The notes: a model not told the origin generated them from the sequence alone. Shown: positions 9,129 to 19,453, counted from the first letter of the stretch. The stretch is 64,000 nt of DNA from Inquilinus limosus DSM 16000 (GCF_000423185.1 NZ_KE383987.1:150305-214304), one strand, 5' to 3'. Translations and numbers: made by a program.

Positions 9129-10003
9129 TGGCCGCCGACACACCCCTGGAGCTGCCGCAGCGTGGCCCGGTCCAGGCCGCGGCCGCGGCGCTGACCGCCA
9201 ACCTGCCGACGCTGCTCGCCGCACTGGTGCTGGCGCTGATCGTCCTCGGAGCGGTGTTCGCGCCGCTGCTGTTCACCCAGGACCCGGCGGCGATGGCCCC
9301 GGCGATGCGGCTGAAGCCGGCGACCTGGGAGCACTGGCTGGGCACCGACGCCTATGGCCGCGACGTCTACTCCCGCATCGTCTACGGCGCCCGGGTGTCG
9401 CTGGTGGTCGGCATCGGCGCCGCCGCGGTCAGCGTCGTCATCGGCCTCGCCATCGGCTTGGTGGCCGGCTTCTTCCGCGTCGTCGACGCGGTGGTGATGC
9501 GGGTGATGGACGGGCTGATGGCGATCCCGAACATCCTGCTGGCCATCGCCGTGGTCGCGCTGTCCGGCGCCACGCTGTGGACCGTGCTGGTCGCCATCAC
9601 CATCCCGGAGATCCCGCGCGTGGTCCGGCTGGTGCGGTCGGTGGTGCTGTCGGCGCGGGAGGAGCCCTATGTCGAGGCCGCGATCGCCGCCGGCACCTCC
9701 CTGCCCCGGATCCTGTGGCGGCACCTGATGCCGAACACCCTGCCGGCGCTGATCGTCCAGGGCACCTATGTCTGCGCCTCGGCGATCCTGACGGAGTCGA
9801 TCCTGTCCTTCCTCGGCGCCGGCCTGAGCCCGGAGATCCCGACCTGGGGCAACATCATCGCCGAGGGCCGCAACTACTTCCTGGTCAAGCCGACGCTGAT
9901 CCTGTGGCCGGGCCTGCTGGTGTCGCTGACCGTGCTGTCGGTCAACCTGGTCGGCGACGCGCTGCGCGACGCGCTCGACCCGCGCATGGCGAAGAGGGGC
10001 TGA
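9128..10003 (+). CDS. ABC transporter permease, DppC/OppC type
   Basis: The ATG at 9128 overlaps the DppB-type stop codon by one base and gives a 291-residue protein. It has the N-terminal segment of OppC_N, the LGTDAYGRDVYSRIVYGARVSL motif diagnostic of DppC/OppC permeases, and an EAA loop with YVEAAIAAGTSLPRILWRHLMPN. It pairs with the upstream permease to form the membrane channel. The frame is open further upstream, but that part is a shadow of the preceding gene. Confidence 0.93.
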   Translation: MAADTPLELPQRGPVQAAAAALTANLPTLLAALVLALIVLGAVFAPLLFTQDPAAMAPAMRLKPATWEHWLGTDAYGRDVYSRIVYGARVSLVVGIGAAAVSVVIGLAIGLVAGFFRVVDAVVMRVMDGLMAIPNILLAIAVVALSGATLWTVLVAITIPEIPRVVRLVRSVVLSAREEPYVEAAIAAGTSLPRILWRHLMPNTLPALIVQGTYVCASAILTESILSFLGAGLSPEIPTWGNIIAEGRNYFLVKPTLILWPGLLVSLTVLSVNLVGDALRDALDPRMAKRG

Positions 10004-10004
10004 G

Positions 10005-11666
<1,662 letters not shown>

Positions 11667-12662
11667 TCAGCCGAGTGTGAAGCCCAGCGCCTCCGCCTCC
11701 CTCGGCCGCAGCACGCCGTCCGCGACCCGGCCGGAGGCGGCCTGCCAGTCGTAGAGCGCCTTGGCGGTGAAGCCGTTGAACATGCCGGCAGTGAAGCCCC
11801 AGTCCGGGATCAGCCCGAGATCGATGAAGGCGTCCTGCAGCAGCCGGACCTCATGGCCGCTCGACCCCGGCATCAACCGGGCCAGGCCGGGGGCCCGCTC
11901 CGCCACCAGGCGCAGATGCCGGCCGGCGAGCAGGAGATAGTCGAAACAGAGTCCGGTGTCGGCCGGATCCGGGCAGGGGCTGAGCCCGGCCGCCTGGCGG
12001 AAGGCGGCGTAGGAGCCGGTCGGGTCGGCCGGCGGCAGGTGCCGGCCCGGCAGGGTCTGACAGCCGGCGGAGGAGAACTCGATACCATCGCCCGGCCAGC
12101 CGGCAGCGTGGATGTTGTCCTCCGGCGCGCAGATGTCGAAGCGGCCGGACAGGTCGTAGCCGGCGGCGTCGGGCGAGCGCCAGACCGGCACCTCGACGGT
12201 GCGGTCGAGCTGGAACGCCCCCTCCTCCGCCGGCCGGCCGGCAGGCACATGCGGTCCGACCACATAGGGGTGCAGCCCGGGCGCCAGCATGTTGGCGATG
12301 CGCTGGTCCGGCGCCTCGGCCTGGCGGCGCATGTAGTCGGCGTTCGGGACGGTCGAGCCGGACCAGGCGGCCAGCCGCCCCGCCGGCCGGTCCCAGATCC
12401 CGAGGACGCAGCGCGGCACCCGGTGATCCGGCCGTGCTTCGCACAGCCGCAGCTCATCGCGCCAGAGGCCGGCCGTCTCGGGCTCGGCCAGGGCGCAGCC
12501 GCGCAGCCCGAACAGGATCGTCGCCCCGCGCGGCCGGAAGCGGGACAGCCGGCACAGCGTCTCGAAGGTCCCGGCCTCCGCGGCGAAGACGGTGTCGGCG
12601 AAGGGCGCCGCCAGATGGGCGTAGTTCGGCGAGCGATCGTCGTCGTGCCAGACGGGCGGCAT
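11667..12662 (-). CDS. hypothetical protein with C-terminal peptidoglycan-binding-like domain
   Basis: The ATG at 12662 gives 331 residues. Residues 1-240 match nothing I recognise. The last 75 residues (SSGHEVRLLQDAFIDLGL...GFTAKALYDWQAASGRVADGVL) follow the three-helix PG_binding_1 pattern, including the x-V-x-x-L-Q-x-x-L and F-x-x-x-T-x-x-A-L-x-x-[FW]-Q elements. No signal peptide is visible. It starts 8 bases after the serine-hydrolase gene and is the last gene of that operon. It abuts the ABC ATPase gene tail to tail with no spacer. Confidence 0.6.
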   Translation of the reverse strand: MPPVWHDDDRSPNYAHLAAPFADTVFAAEAGTFETLCRLSRFRPRGATILFGLRGCALAEPETAGLWRDELRLCEARPDHRVPRCVLGIWDRPAGRLAAWSGSTVPNADYMRRQAEAPDQRIANMLAPGLHPYVVGPHVPAGRPAEEGAFQLDRTVEVPVWRSPDAAGYDLSGRFDICAPEDNIHAAGWPGDGIEFSSAGCQTLPGRHLPPADPTGSYAAFRQAAGLSPCPDPADTGLCFDYLLLAGRHLRLVAERAPGLARLMPGSSGHEVRLLQDAFIDLGLIPDWGFTAGMFNGFTAKALYDWQAASGRVADGVLRPREAEALGFTLG

Positions 12663-12670
12663 CCGGATCC

Positions 12671-13561
12671 TCAGGCTTCGAGCAGCGCGTGCAGCCGGGC
12701 GCCGACGGCTGGCAGGAAGCGGCGGTTCCGGGCCATGTGCTGTCCGACGGTGTAGACGGCAGCGACGACGCTGCGGCCGGAGGGGGTCTCCCAATACGCC
12801 ATGTCGTGCCGGGTCTCGCCGGTCCAGCCGGCCTTCGACCACAGCCGGACATCGCGCGGCAGCGTCTCGCCCAGGAAGCCGCGGACCTGGTCCTCGTAGC
12901 CCGGCGGCAGCCGCTCCGGGTCGCGCTCATGCTCGCGGTCGAGCAGCTCCATCATCCGGCCGCAGGTCGCGGGCGAGACCAGCTGCCCGGCGACGATGCC
13001 GTGCAGCAGCGCCGCCGCCGCGCGCGGGGCGATCAGGTTGCCGCCATGGACCCGCGCCGCCTTCTCCCGGCCATAGGGCGAGTCCTCATAGGTGCTGTGC
13101 CATAGCCGGAGGCGCTCGAACTCCGGCCAGCCCCAGCTTTCGAACCAGCGATGGATCGCCTGGCGCTTGTCCCACCAGACGGCCATCTCCGCCTCCGGCA
13201 GCGGGCCGCCCGGCGTGGTGCCGGTCATGCGGCCGAACAGGTAGGTGGTGGCGTCGTTGCTGGACTGGCGGATCATCGCCGACAGCGCCCGCAGGTCCTC
13301 CTCGTCCGGCCGCAGCAGGCCGGCCTCGACCCAGTGCTGGAAGGCAACCAGGTAGAAGCTCTTGCAGGTGCTGGCCGGATACACCGCGACCTCGTCGCGA
13401 TGGCTGAAGACCGCCCCATCGGAGTAGCGGTCTGCCGCGCCGTCGCGCAGCCGGCCGGGATAGAGCCTGAAGGTCAGGCCGAAATCCTCCGGCCCGACCT
13501 CGCCCTCGAACGCGTCGAGCAGGTCGCGGACCAGTTGCGGTCCGATGGCGGGCGCGTCCAT
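12671..13561 (-). CDS. serine hydrolase of the class A beta-lactamase fold
   Basis: The ATG at 13561 overlaps the stop of the upstream C26 gene (TGATG), so the two are translationally coupled, and the product has 296 residues. It shows an S-x-x-K motif (STCK, Ser64/Lys67), an S-x-N motif (SSN at 100-102) and a K-A-G triad at 243-245 in place of K-T-G, in the order and spacing of beta-lactamase2/penicillin-recognising enzymes. No signal peptide is present, which is unusual because such enzymes normally act in the periplasm. It may be a cytoplasmic peptidase or amidase rather than a drug-resistance enzyme. Confidence 0.75.
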   Translation of the reverse strand: MDAPAIGPQLVRDLLDAFEGEVGPEDFGLTFRLYPGRLRDGAADRYSDGAVFSHRDEVAVYPASTCKSFYLVAFQHWVEAGLLRPDEEDLRALSAMIRQSSNDATTYLFGRMTGTTPGGPLPEAEMAVWWDKRQAIHRWFESWGWPEFERLRLWHSTYEDSPYGREKAARVHGGNLIAPRAAAALLHGIVAGQLVSPATCGRMMELLDREHERDPERLPPGYEDQVRGFLGETLPRDVRLWSKAGWTGETRHDMAYWETPSGRSVVAAVYTVGQHMARNRRFLPAVGARLHALLEA

Positions 13562-14295
13562 CAGCCGGCGCAGGCGGAGACGAAGGCTGCGAGGATGGCT
13601 CGGTCGGCCTCGCTGCGTAAATACTCCGGGTGCCACTGCACGCCGAGGCAGAAGCGCTGCCCGGGATGCTCCACCGCCTCCACCACACCGTCTGGGGCGA
13701 CGCCGGAGACCACGAGATCCGGCCCCGCCGCCTTCACCGCCTGGTGGTGCGAGCTGTTGACGCCGAAGCGCGCCGCGCCGGTGATGCGGGACAGCAGCGT
13801 GCCGGGCCCGACCTCGACCTCATGCGCCGCCACCCAGCCGGCCGGGTCGTGGATCTTCCGCTCCGGGCTGTGGTCGAGAGCGTTGTCGATCTCGGCCGGG
13901 ATGTGCTGCACCAGCGTGCCGCCCAGCACCACCGCCAGCAGCTGCTCGCCGCCGCAGATGCCGAGCACCGGCAGGTTCCGCGCCACCGCGCCCTCGACCA
14001 GCGCCCATTCGAACCGGGTGCGCACCGGCTTGGTCTTCACAGTCTCGTGCACCGAGCCGGCGCCCCAGAGCACGGGGTCGACATCGAAGCCGCCGCCGGT
14101 GACGACGATGCCGTTGCACAGGTCGAGATAGCGGTCGACCGCGTCGACCAGATGCGGCAGCGCCAGCGGCGCGGCGCCGAACTCGGCCAGCGACCCGCAG
14201 TAGTTCTGCCGCAGCGCGTACCAGGGCGAGGAGGAATAGCCGCCCGCCTCCTCGGCATCCAGGGTCACTCCGATGACGGGCTTGGCGGTGGGCAT
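13561..14295 (-). CDS. gamma-glutamyl-gamma-aminobutyrate hydrolase-like protein (peptidase C26)
   Basis: The 244-residue class I glutamine-amidotransferase fold has the nucleophile elbow GICGGEQ (Cys114), and HPE at 222-224 supplies the other catalytic residues. The N-terminal IGVTLD strand and VVTGGGFDVDP loop are typical of PuuD-like enzymes that cleave gamma-glutamyl amides. It would act in the cytoplasm. It is the first enzyme of a reverse-strand run with the beta-lactamase-fold protein and the PG-binding-like protein, 94 bases downstream of a co-directional LysR gene. Confidence 0.85.
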   Translation of the reverse strand: MPTAKPVIGVTLDAEEAGGYSSSPWYALRQNYCGSLAEFGAAPLALPHLVDAVDRYLDLCNGIVVTGGGFDVDPVLWGAGSVHETVKTKPVRTRFEWALVEGAVARNLPVLGICGGEQLLAVVLGGTLVQHIPAEIDNALDHSPERKIHDPAGWVAAHEVEVGPGTLLSRITGAARFGVNSSHHQAVKAAGPDLVVSGVAPDGVVEAVEHPGQRFCLGVQWHPEYLRSEADRAILAAFVSACAG

Positions 14296-14389
14296 GATCG
14301 TTCCTGTGGGAAGCGGAGCGGTCTATCGGTGATGCCCGGCGCCCCGACGGCTGTCAAATTCCGGCCGGTTATGGGACCCGCATCGGCCG

Positions 14390-15298
14390 TTATCGCCTGG
14401 CGCTGCGGGTGCGCTGGGTCGGCTTGCCGGTGAGGTGGTCGAGGAACAGATGCGCGGCGTGCGAAAGCGGGTAGTTCTCGTGGTGCAGCGCCGTGATCGG
14501 CAGGGTGATCTCCGGCACGATGGCGCGGACGGTGACGTCCGGCACGGCCCAGGCCTGGGCAGTGTGCTCGTCGACGATGGCCGAGCCGGCGCCGTAGCGC
14601 ACCAGCGGCAGCGCCAGGTAGTAGGTCTGGATCAGGTTCTTCGGGGCGTAGCGGATGCCGGCGCGGGCGAAGGCGTCGGACAGGGTGGCGCCGATCGAGG
14701 TGTCGGGGTCGACGCCGATCAGCGTCTCCACATCGATCCGGTCGAGCGTGATCTCCGCCGCCTCGCCGGGCCGGAGCGGCGCGGTCGACAGATGCACCAG
14801 CCGCGAGGTGCCGATCGCGGTCTTGCGCATGCCCGGCGGCAGCACCGGCTCATAGGCGATGGCGAGGTCGAGGCTGTTGGTGGCGATCAGCTCCAGGATC
14901 TCGCGGGTGTGGTGGGTGCGCAGGTCGAAGCTGACGCCCGGGTGGCGGCGGTGGAACTGGGCCATCTGCTCGGTCATGAAGCCGAAGCCGAGGCTGGGCA
15001 GGCAGGCGATGCGGACATGGCCTTCGCGCCCGCGCCGGAGGTTGGCGGCGATGCTGGAGATCCGCTCCAGCCCCGCGAAGGTGCGGTCGATCTCGACCTC
15101 CAGCAGCTTGGCCTCGCGGGTCGGCACCAGCTTGCCCTTCACCCGCTCGAACAGGCGCAGCCCCAGCTGGTCCTCGGCATGGCGCAGCAGCTTGCTGACC
15201 GCTGGCTGCGAGACGTTCAGCAGCTCGGCCGCGCCGGTGATCGACCCGGCCTTCTGCACCGCCTGCAGCGCCTCGATATGCCTCAGCCTGATGGTCAT
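14390..15298 (-). CDS. LysR-family transcriptional regulator
   Basis: The ATG at 15298 yields 302 residues. The winged helix-turn-helix covers residues 1-60 (LQAVQKAGSITGAAELLNVSQPAVSKLLRHAE), and the remaining 240 residues are a substrate-binding effector domain. It precedes the C26 hydrolase gene in the same direction by 94 bases. A role in controlling that operon or the flanking peptide transporters is plausible but not shown. The upstream gap to arfB (78 bases) is the only room for its promoter and autoregulatory site. Confidence 0.88.
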   Translation of the reverse strand: MTIRLRHIEALQAVQKAGSITGAAELLNVSQPAVSKLLRHAEDQLGLRLFERVKGKLVPTREAKLLEVEIDRTFAGLERISSIAANLRRGREGHVRIACLPSLGFGFMTEQMAQFHRRHPGVSFDLRTHHTREILELIATNSLDLAIAYEPVLPPGMRKTAIGTSRLVHLSTAPLRPGEAAEITLDRIDVETLIGVDPDTSIGATLSDAFARAGIRYAPKNLIQTYYLALPLVRYGAGSAIVDEHTAQAWAVPDVTVRAIVPEITLPITALHHENYPLSHAAHLFLDHLTGKPTQRTRSARR

Positions 15299-15376
15299 CC
15301 CGTCTCCTCCGCCCGGATCGGGATCGCACAGCGGCGGGGGCATGACAAGCCGGCCCAGCCGTGCGAGGGTCCGGCC

Positions 15377-15793
15377 ATGATCCGCATCACCGCCCGCATC
15401 GCGCTGGACGAGCGCGACATCGAGGAGAGCTTCATCCTCGCGTCCGGCCCCGGCGGGCAGAACGTGAACAAGGTCGCGACCGCGGTGCAGCTGCGCTATC
15501 CCATCGACCGCGCCGGGCTGCCGGAGGAGATGCGGGCGCGGCTGGAGGCGCTGGCCGGGCAGCGCCTGACCAAGGACGGCGTGCTGGTGATCACCGGCCG
15601 CGAGCATCGCAGCCAGGAGCGCAACCGGGCCGAGGCGCTGGACCGGCTGGTCGAGCTGTTCCGGCGCGCCGCCGTCGCCCCCAAGAAGCGCCGGCCGACC
15701 CGGGCAACGCTGGGCAGCAAGATCCGGCGGCTCGACGCCAAGAGCAAACGGTCGGCGGTGAAGAGAATGCGCGGCAGCCCGGGCGAGGACTGA
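15377..15793 (+). CDS. arfB: alternative ribosome-rescue factor ArfB (YaeJ/ICT1 type)
   Basis: The 138-residue protein has the release-factor GGQ motif (SGPGGQNVNK, GGQ at 26-28), which hydrolyses peptidyl-tRNA. A basic C-terminal tail (KKRRPTRATLGSKIRRLDAKSKR) normally enters the empty mRNA channel of stalled ribosomes. Length matches ArfB (about 140), not full-length release factors. It is divergent from the LysR gene and followed by a palindromic repeat. Confidence 0.92.
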   Translation: MIRITARIALDERDIEESFILASGPGGQNVNKVATAVQLRYPIDRAGLPEEMRARLEALAGQRLTKDGVLVITGREHRSQERNRAEALDRLVELFRRAAVAPKKRRPTRATLGSKIRRLDAKSKRSAVKRMRGSPGED

Positions 15794-15837
15794 CGTCCCG
15801 TCCGGGTCGAGTGGCATGGCCTGCAGCGCCCTTCCTT

Positions 15838-15922
15838 CGTGATTGCGAGCGCAGCGAAGCAATCCAGGGCTGATTGGCGTGGCCCTGGATTGCTTCGTCG
15901 GCTTCGCCTCCTCGCAATGACG
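15838..15922. repeat. palindromic intergenic repeat (copy 2)
   Basis: The left part reads CGTGATTGCGAGCG...GAAGCAATCCAGGG and the right part is an imperfect complement, CCCTGGATTGCTTCGTCGG...CTCGCAATGACG. It fills the convergent gap between arfB and the orphan binding-protein gene. It shares the outer (A/C)GTCAT/GTGATTGCGAG ends and ATCCAGGG inner ends with the other elements. Confidence 0.85.
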
Positions 15923-15950
15923 ATGAAGACGGGCAGCACTGGGGCCTCCC

Positions 15951-17510
15951 CTACTCCGCCTTCCAGGCGCCCCAGAGCCGCGGCTTGTCGGCCGCCCAGG
16001 GGCGATAGCCCTTCAGCTTCGGCCCGACGGCGTCGACCGCCGGGTCGTAGTAGAGGCCGATGATCGGCACCTGCTCCGCCGCCAGCGCGTGCAGCTGCTT
16101 CAGCGCGTCCTTGCGCGCCGCGGCATCCTCGGTCTCGACCGACCGCGCCAGCAGTTCCGCCGCCTTCGGGTCGTCCCACTGCTCGGCCGGGTTCTCCGAC
16201 TTGCGGCCGATCAGGATGCCGTAGAGCAGCGACGGGTCGAGCCGGGCCGAGAAGGCGAAGGACTGCAGCTGGAACTTGCCGGCGATGTAGTTGTCGAGCT
16301 GCGTCGCCCAGTCCAGCACCTCCAGCCGCGCGTCGATCCCGGCCGCGGCCAGCATCGCCTGGACCAGTACGGCGTTGTCGTACATGCCGTCGTAGCGCTT
16401 GTTGGCCTGGATGGTAATCGGCTGGCCCTTGTAGCCGGCCTCCTGCAGCAGCGATTGCGCCTTGGCCGGATCGTAGGCCGGCCAGTCGAGGAAGCCGTCA
16501 TCGAAGAAGCTGCTGCTGCGGGCCACGGCCGAGGGGTTGGCCTCCGTCAGGCCATAGGTGCGGGCCTCGGCGATCTGCTTCAGGTCGATCGCATGGGCGA
16601 TCGCCCGGCGGACGCGCGGATCGGACAGCAGGGGATCGGTGGTCTGGACCAGGATCACCGACCAGCCGAGGCCCTGGGCCGTCTCGACCGTGCCGCCATT
16701 GGCCTTGACCTGGTCGATCTTCGCCGGCGCCAGGCTGGGCAGCAGGTCGACCTGGCCCGTGGCCAGCGCCGCCTCCGCCGTCGACGGGTCGGGCACGATC
16801 TGGAAGCGGATCGTGTCGGCATGGGCGATGCGGGCGCCGGCATAGCCGCTGCCGGGTTCGGACAGCGGCTTGTAGTCGGCGAAGCGCTGCAGCACCACCG
16901 CCTCGCCCCGCTTCCACGAGGCCAGCTTGTAGGGCCCGGTCCCGATCGGCGCGTTCCAGCTGCCGTCCGGGTTCAGGCTGTCCGGGCTGATCGTGCCGCT
17001 GGCGAAGCACTGGAAATTGGCCAGCTGCGCCAGGAACAGGGCGTTCGGCGCGGCCAGGCGGAAGCGGATCGTCTGCGGGTCCGGCGTCTCCACCGCCTCG
17101 ACCTTCAGCCCGCCGGAGCCGTCGAAGAGCGGCCGGCAGGTCCAGCTCTCCGTCGCCCAGCGGCGGTCCCAGCTCCATTTCACCTCGGCCGAGGTGACCG
17201 GCTTGCCGTTGTGGAACAGCGCCCCCTGGCGGATCTTGAAGTCGTAGGTCCGGCCGCCGTCCGTGACCGTCCAGGACTCGGCCAAGGCCGGGCCGACGGT
17301 CAGGTCCTCGCGATAGCCGACCAGGGATTCGACCACATGCTGCATCACGGTGTCCGTGTTGCCGTCGCGGTTGATGCCGGGATCGGTGCTGCGGATATCC
17401 GCGGTCAGCGCCACGGTGATGGTGCCGCCGTCGCGCGGCGCGTCCTGCGCCGCCGCGCCGGCAGCCAGGACCAGGGCGAGCGCGAGCCCGCCGAACATCG
17501 CCTTCATCAC
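15951..17510 (-). CDS. orphan peptide-type ABC transporter substrate-binding protein (SBP family 5)
   Basis: The 519-residue protein has a signal peptide (MMKAMFGGLALALVLAAGAA, cleavage near AQD) and the SBP_bac_5 signature (RTYDFKIRQGALFHNGKPVTSAEVKWSWDR near residues 88-118). No permease or ATPase accompanies it. It may use the transporter encoded 4-9 kb upstream or one elsewhere in the genome. It ends at the repeat, and the esterase gene lies 26 bases upstream in the same direction, so the two probably form an operon. Confidence 0.9.
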   Translation of the reverse strand: MMKAMFGGLALALVLAAGAAAQDAPRDGGTITVALTADIRSTDPGINRDGNTDTVMQHVVESLVGYREDLTVGPALAESWTVTDGGRTYDFKIRQGALFHNGKPVTSAEVKWSWDRRWATESWTCRPLFDGSGGLKVEAVETPDPQTIRFRLAAPNALFLAQLANFQCFASGTISPDSLNPDGSWNAPIGTGPYKLASWKRGEAVVLQRFADYKPLSEPGSGYAGARIAHADTIRFQIVPDPSTAEAALATGQVDLLPSLAPAKIDQVKANGGTVETAQGLGWSVILVQTTDPLLSDPRVRRAIAHAIDLKQIAEARTYGLTEANPSAVARSSSFFDDGFLDWPAYDPAKAQSLLQEAGYKGQPITIQANKRYDGMYDNAVLVQAMLAAAGIDARLEVLDWATQLDNYIAGKFQLQSFAFSARLDPSLLYGILIGRKSENPAEQWDDPKAAELLARSVETEDAAARKDALKQLHALAAEQVPIIGLYYDPAVDAVGPKLKGYRPWAADKPRLWGAWKAE

Positions 17511-17536
17511 TGCCCCCTGTTTGTCGTTGTTGACCG

Positions 17537-18385
17537 TCAGACCTTTTTTCGCCGGGCGAGCACCTCCCCGAAGAAGCTCTTCACCGCGCCCAGCAGCTCG
17601 CGGTCGTCATGGCCGATGCCGGGGATGGTGTCCTGCTGTACGGCGACGCCCTGCGCCTCCAGGCTGCGGCGCAGCGACCGCATCCGGTCCTGGCGGTTGC
17701 GGCCGGCGAGGTCGGCGCCGGGCATCCACCAGGCGTCGCCCGGCTTGATGGTGATCTCCCAGGTCTCGGTGTCGTCGCCGCCGATCACCATATGCACCGG
17801 CACCCGGCGGATGGCGTCGAGGTCGAGCGGCTTGCCGAACACGGCCTCGAAGTTCCGCACCCCGACCCAGAAGTCGTGCTCGAAATCGAGCAGGGTGACG
17901 ACGCCGGGCGCGCCGATCGAGGCGCCCAGCAGCCGCTCCGGATGCAGGTAGAGGAAGCGGTGGGTGAAGTGTCCACCGCCGGAGAAGCCGTACATCAGCA
18001 CCCGGTCGCCCTCGATCCGGTACCGGGCTTGGGTCTCGGCGATCATGGCCAGCAGCACGGCGTCGTAATGCAGGTCGCCGGCGCGTAGCAGCTTGTAGCT
18101 GGACAGGTCGCCCGGTTCGGTGATGCCGACCGGGAACAGCGGCGCCAGCACGATTACGCCGTGCCGCTCGGCGAAATCGGCGAAGCCGTCGCGGTAGGTC
18201 TGCATGCCGCGCTCGGTGCCGTGCACGATCACCGCCAGCGGCCAGCGGTCGGCGCCGTCCTCGTCGTAATCCTCCGGCACATAGGCGCAGTAGCAGAAGC
18301 GCTGGTCGAGGCCGCAGGCATAGACCGTGGTCGCCCCGAAATCGCTGGACGTCAGCACCCTGCCATGCCCGTGCGGCCGCGCCAT
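17537..18385 (-). CDS. alpha/beta-hydrolase (polyhydroxybutyrate-depolymerase/esterase-like)
   Basis: A GGGAGG ribosome-binding site supports the ATG at 18385, giving 282 residues. The nucleophile elbow is GFSGG (Ser135), the oxyanion HG lies at 55-56, and an acidic residue in IGGDDTETWE and a His in IPGIGHDD complete the triad. The layout resembles LpqC/PHB-depolymerase-type esterases, but no signal peptide is visible. It sits immediately upstream of the orphan peptide-binding protein, so the natural ester or amide may be imported by that system. Confidence 0.75.
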   Translation of the reverse strand: MARPHGHGRVLTSSDFGATTVYACGLDQRFCYCAYVPEDYDEDGADRWPLAVIVHGTERGMQTYRDGFADFAERHGVIVLAPLFPVGITEPGDLSSYKLLRAGDLHYDAVLLAMIAETQARYRIEGDRVLMYGFSGGGHFTHRFLYLHPERLLGASIGAPGVVTLLDFEHDFWVGVRNFEAVFGKPLDLDAIRRVPVHMVIGGDDTETWEITIKPGDAWWMPGADLAGRNRQDRMRSLRRSLEAQGVAVQQDTIPGIGHDDRELLGAVKSFFGEVLARRKKV

Positions 18386-18607
18386 GATGGTCCTCCCAAC
18401 TCCCTGCTTGCCGAAAGTGAGACATGTTTTTAGGAGCATGAAAAGCACAATCGTCGCGATTCTATCGACGCCGGCGTTCTTTCGTGAGGCAGAAACGCAG
18501 ACGTCGTTCACGCAGACGCGCGCAGCCGTCCCCATCCTCCCGTATGGGAGGGGAGCAGAAGACCGGCAAAGAGAAACGGAATGGGCTGATGTGACCCGCG
18601 GCAGCGC

Positions 18608-19155
18608 TCAGCTGCTGTCCGGCTTCGGGACCGTGAACGGCGCGAGGCCGTCTTCGGACTCGTCCGGCTGCGCGGGCCAGCCGTCTACGGTGTCGGAATT
18701 CACAGCAGTGACGTCCGTGCCCGCGTCGGGCGGACTGCCGGAGGCATTGTCGTTGGCCTGGGCGACATCGTCCCAGCCCGGCGGCAGCCGGCTCGGGTCC
18801 AGCCGGCGGCCGAGCCAGCGGCAGACCTCGCGCACGAACTCGCCGGCCGACAGGGTGTCGAGCTGCACGTCCAGCACCTCGTCTTCGGTCAGCCGCTCCC
18901 ACACCTGCTCCCGCAGGCGTTCGGTCTCCTCGGGATCGACAGCCGGATCGAGCGGGACAGGCGCGACTGCATCAGCGGGAAATCCGGCGGCTCCTGCGGC
19001 TCCGCCGGGGTTGCCTGCTGCTGCCGCTCGGTCAGCCGCTTGCTGCGGATGTCGATCTCGACCACCTCGCGCAGCTTGTCCAGCGCCCATCCCGTCCAGT
19101 TCAGGTCGGGATCGGTCGGCCGGGCCTCGCCCGCCTCGCCATCGGTCTGCGCCAT
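18608..19155 (-). CDS. hypothetical protein split over two frames (frameshift or programmed -1 shift)
   Basis: Starting at the ATG at 19155 (or 19161), the first frame encodes about 60 plausible residues (LNWTGWALDKLREVVEIDI...) and then degenerates to a stop at 18889. Protein-like, acidic sequence continues in the -1 frame to 18608 (DPEETERLREQVWERLTEDEV...REVCRWLGRRLDPSRLPPGW). At the junction (18976-18982) the mRNA reads T-TTC-CCG in the zero frame, matching the X-XXY-YYZ pattern of -1 slippage. A shift there would give about 182 residues. Alternatively one base was lost by mutation or sequencing error. The family is not recognised. A LexA-like box lies directly upstream. Confidence 0.6.
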
Positions 19156-19162
19156 GTCCATA

Positions 19163-19185
19163 GAACATATCATGAACATGTGTTC
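19163..19185 (-). promoter_or_regulatory. candidate LexA (SOS) box, overlapping double site
   Basis: Plus-strand bases 19163-19177 read GAAC-N7-GAAC, i.e. GTTC-N7-GTTC on the reverse strand, the alphaproteobacterial LexA consensus. Bases 19174-19185 read GAAC-ATGT-GTTC, which fits the GAAC-N4-GTTC form seen in Gram-positive bacteria. The second GAAC is shared by both. The element ends one or two bases before the possible ATG at 19161 of the split gene, with a TTGCTT hexamer upstream (around 19189-19195), so bound LexA would block transcription. Both matches are exact for the defined bases. Confidence 0.55.
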
Positions 19186-19453
19186 CGAGTTAAGCAAGAG
19201 GCGGAATGGGCCTGGTCGGCAGGACGGCAATGGAGATCGTGTCGCCGCATGAGCGGTCGCGTAGATCGGTCTGAAGCACGCCCATCGGCAGACGTCGCGT
19301 CGGCGCTCCGAAGCGGACACTACGGGAACCTGTGAGAGCCGCCGCTACATGACCCTGGAAAGCGTCGCCCCCTCTGGGCGATTATCGCACCGTCAGCCTG
19401 CCTGGCCTGACAGGCTCCCCCTCCCGGCCATGCCGGGAAACCGAACTGCGTGA

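Noticed and set aside
12671..13561. Beta-lactam resistance gene
   Set aside because: The motif set is divergent (KAG, SSN), there is no signal peptide and the operon context is peptide metabolism. Resistance is not supported.
18976..18982. Downstream RNA stem-loop that would strengthen -1 frameshifting
   Set aside because: I found only weak, short pairings in the following 50 bases, so the slippery heptamer stands without clear structural support.
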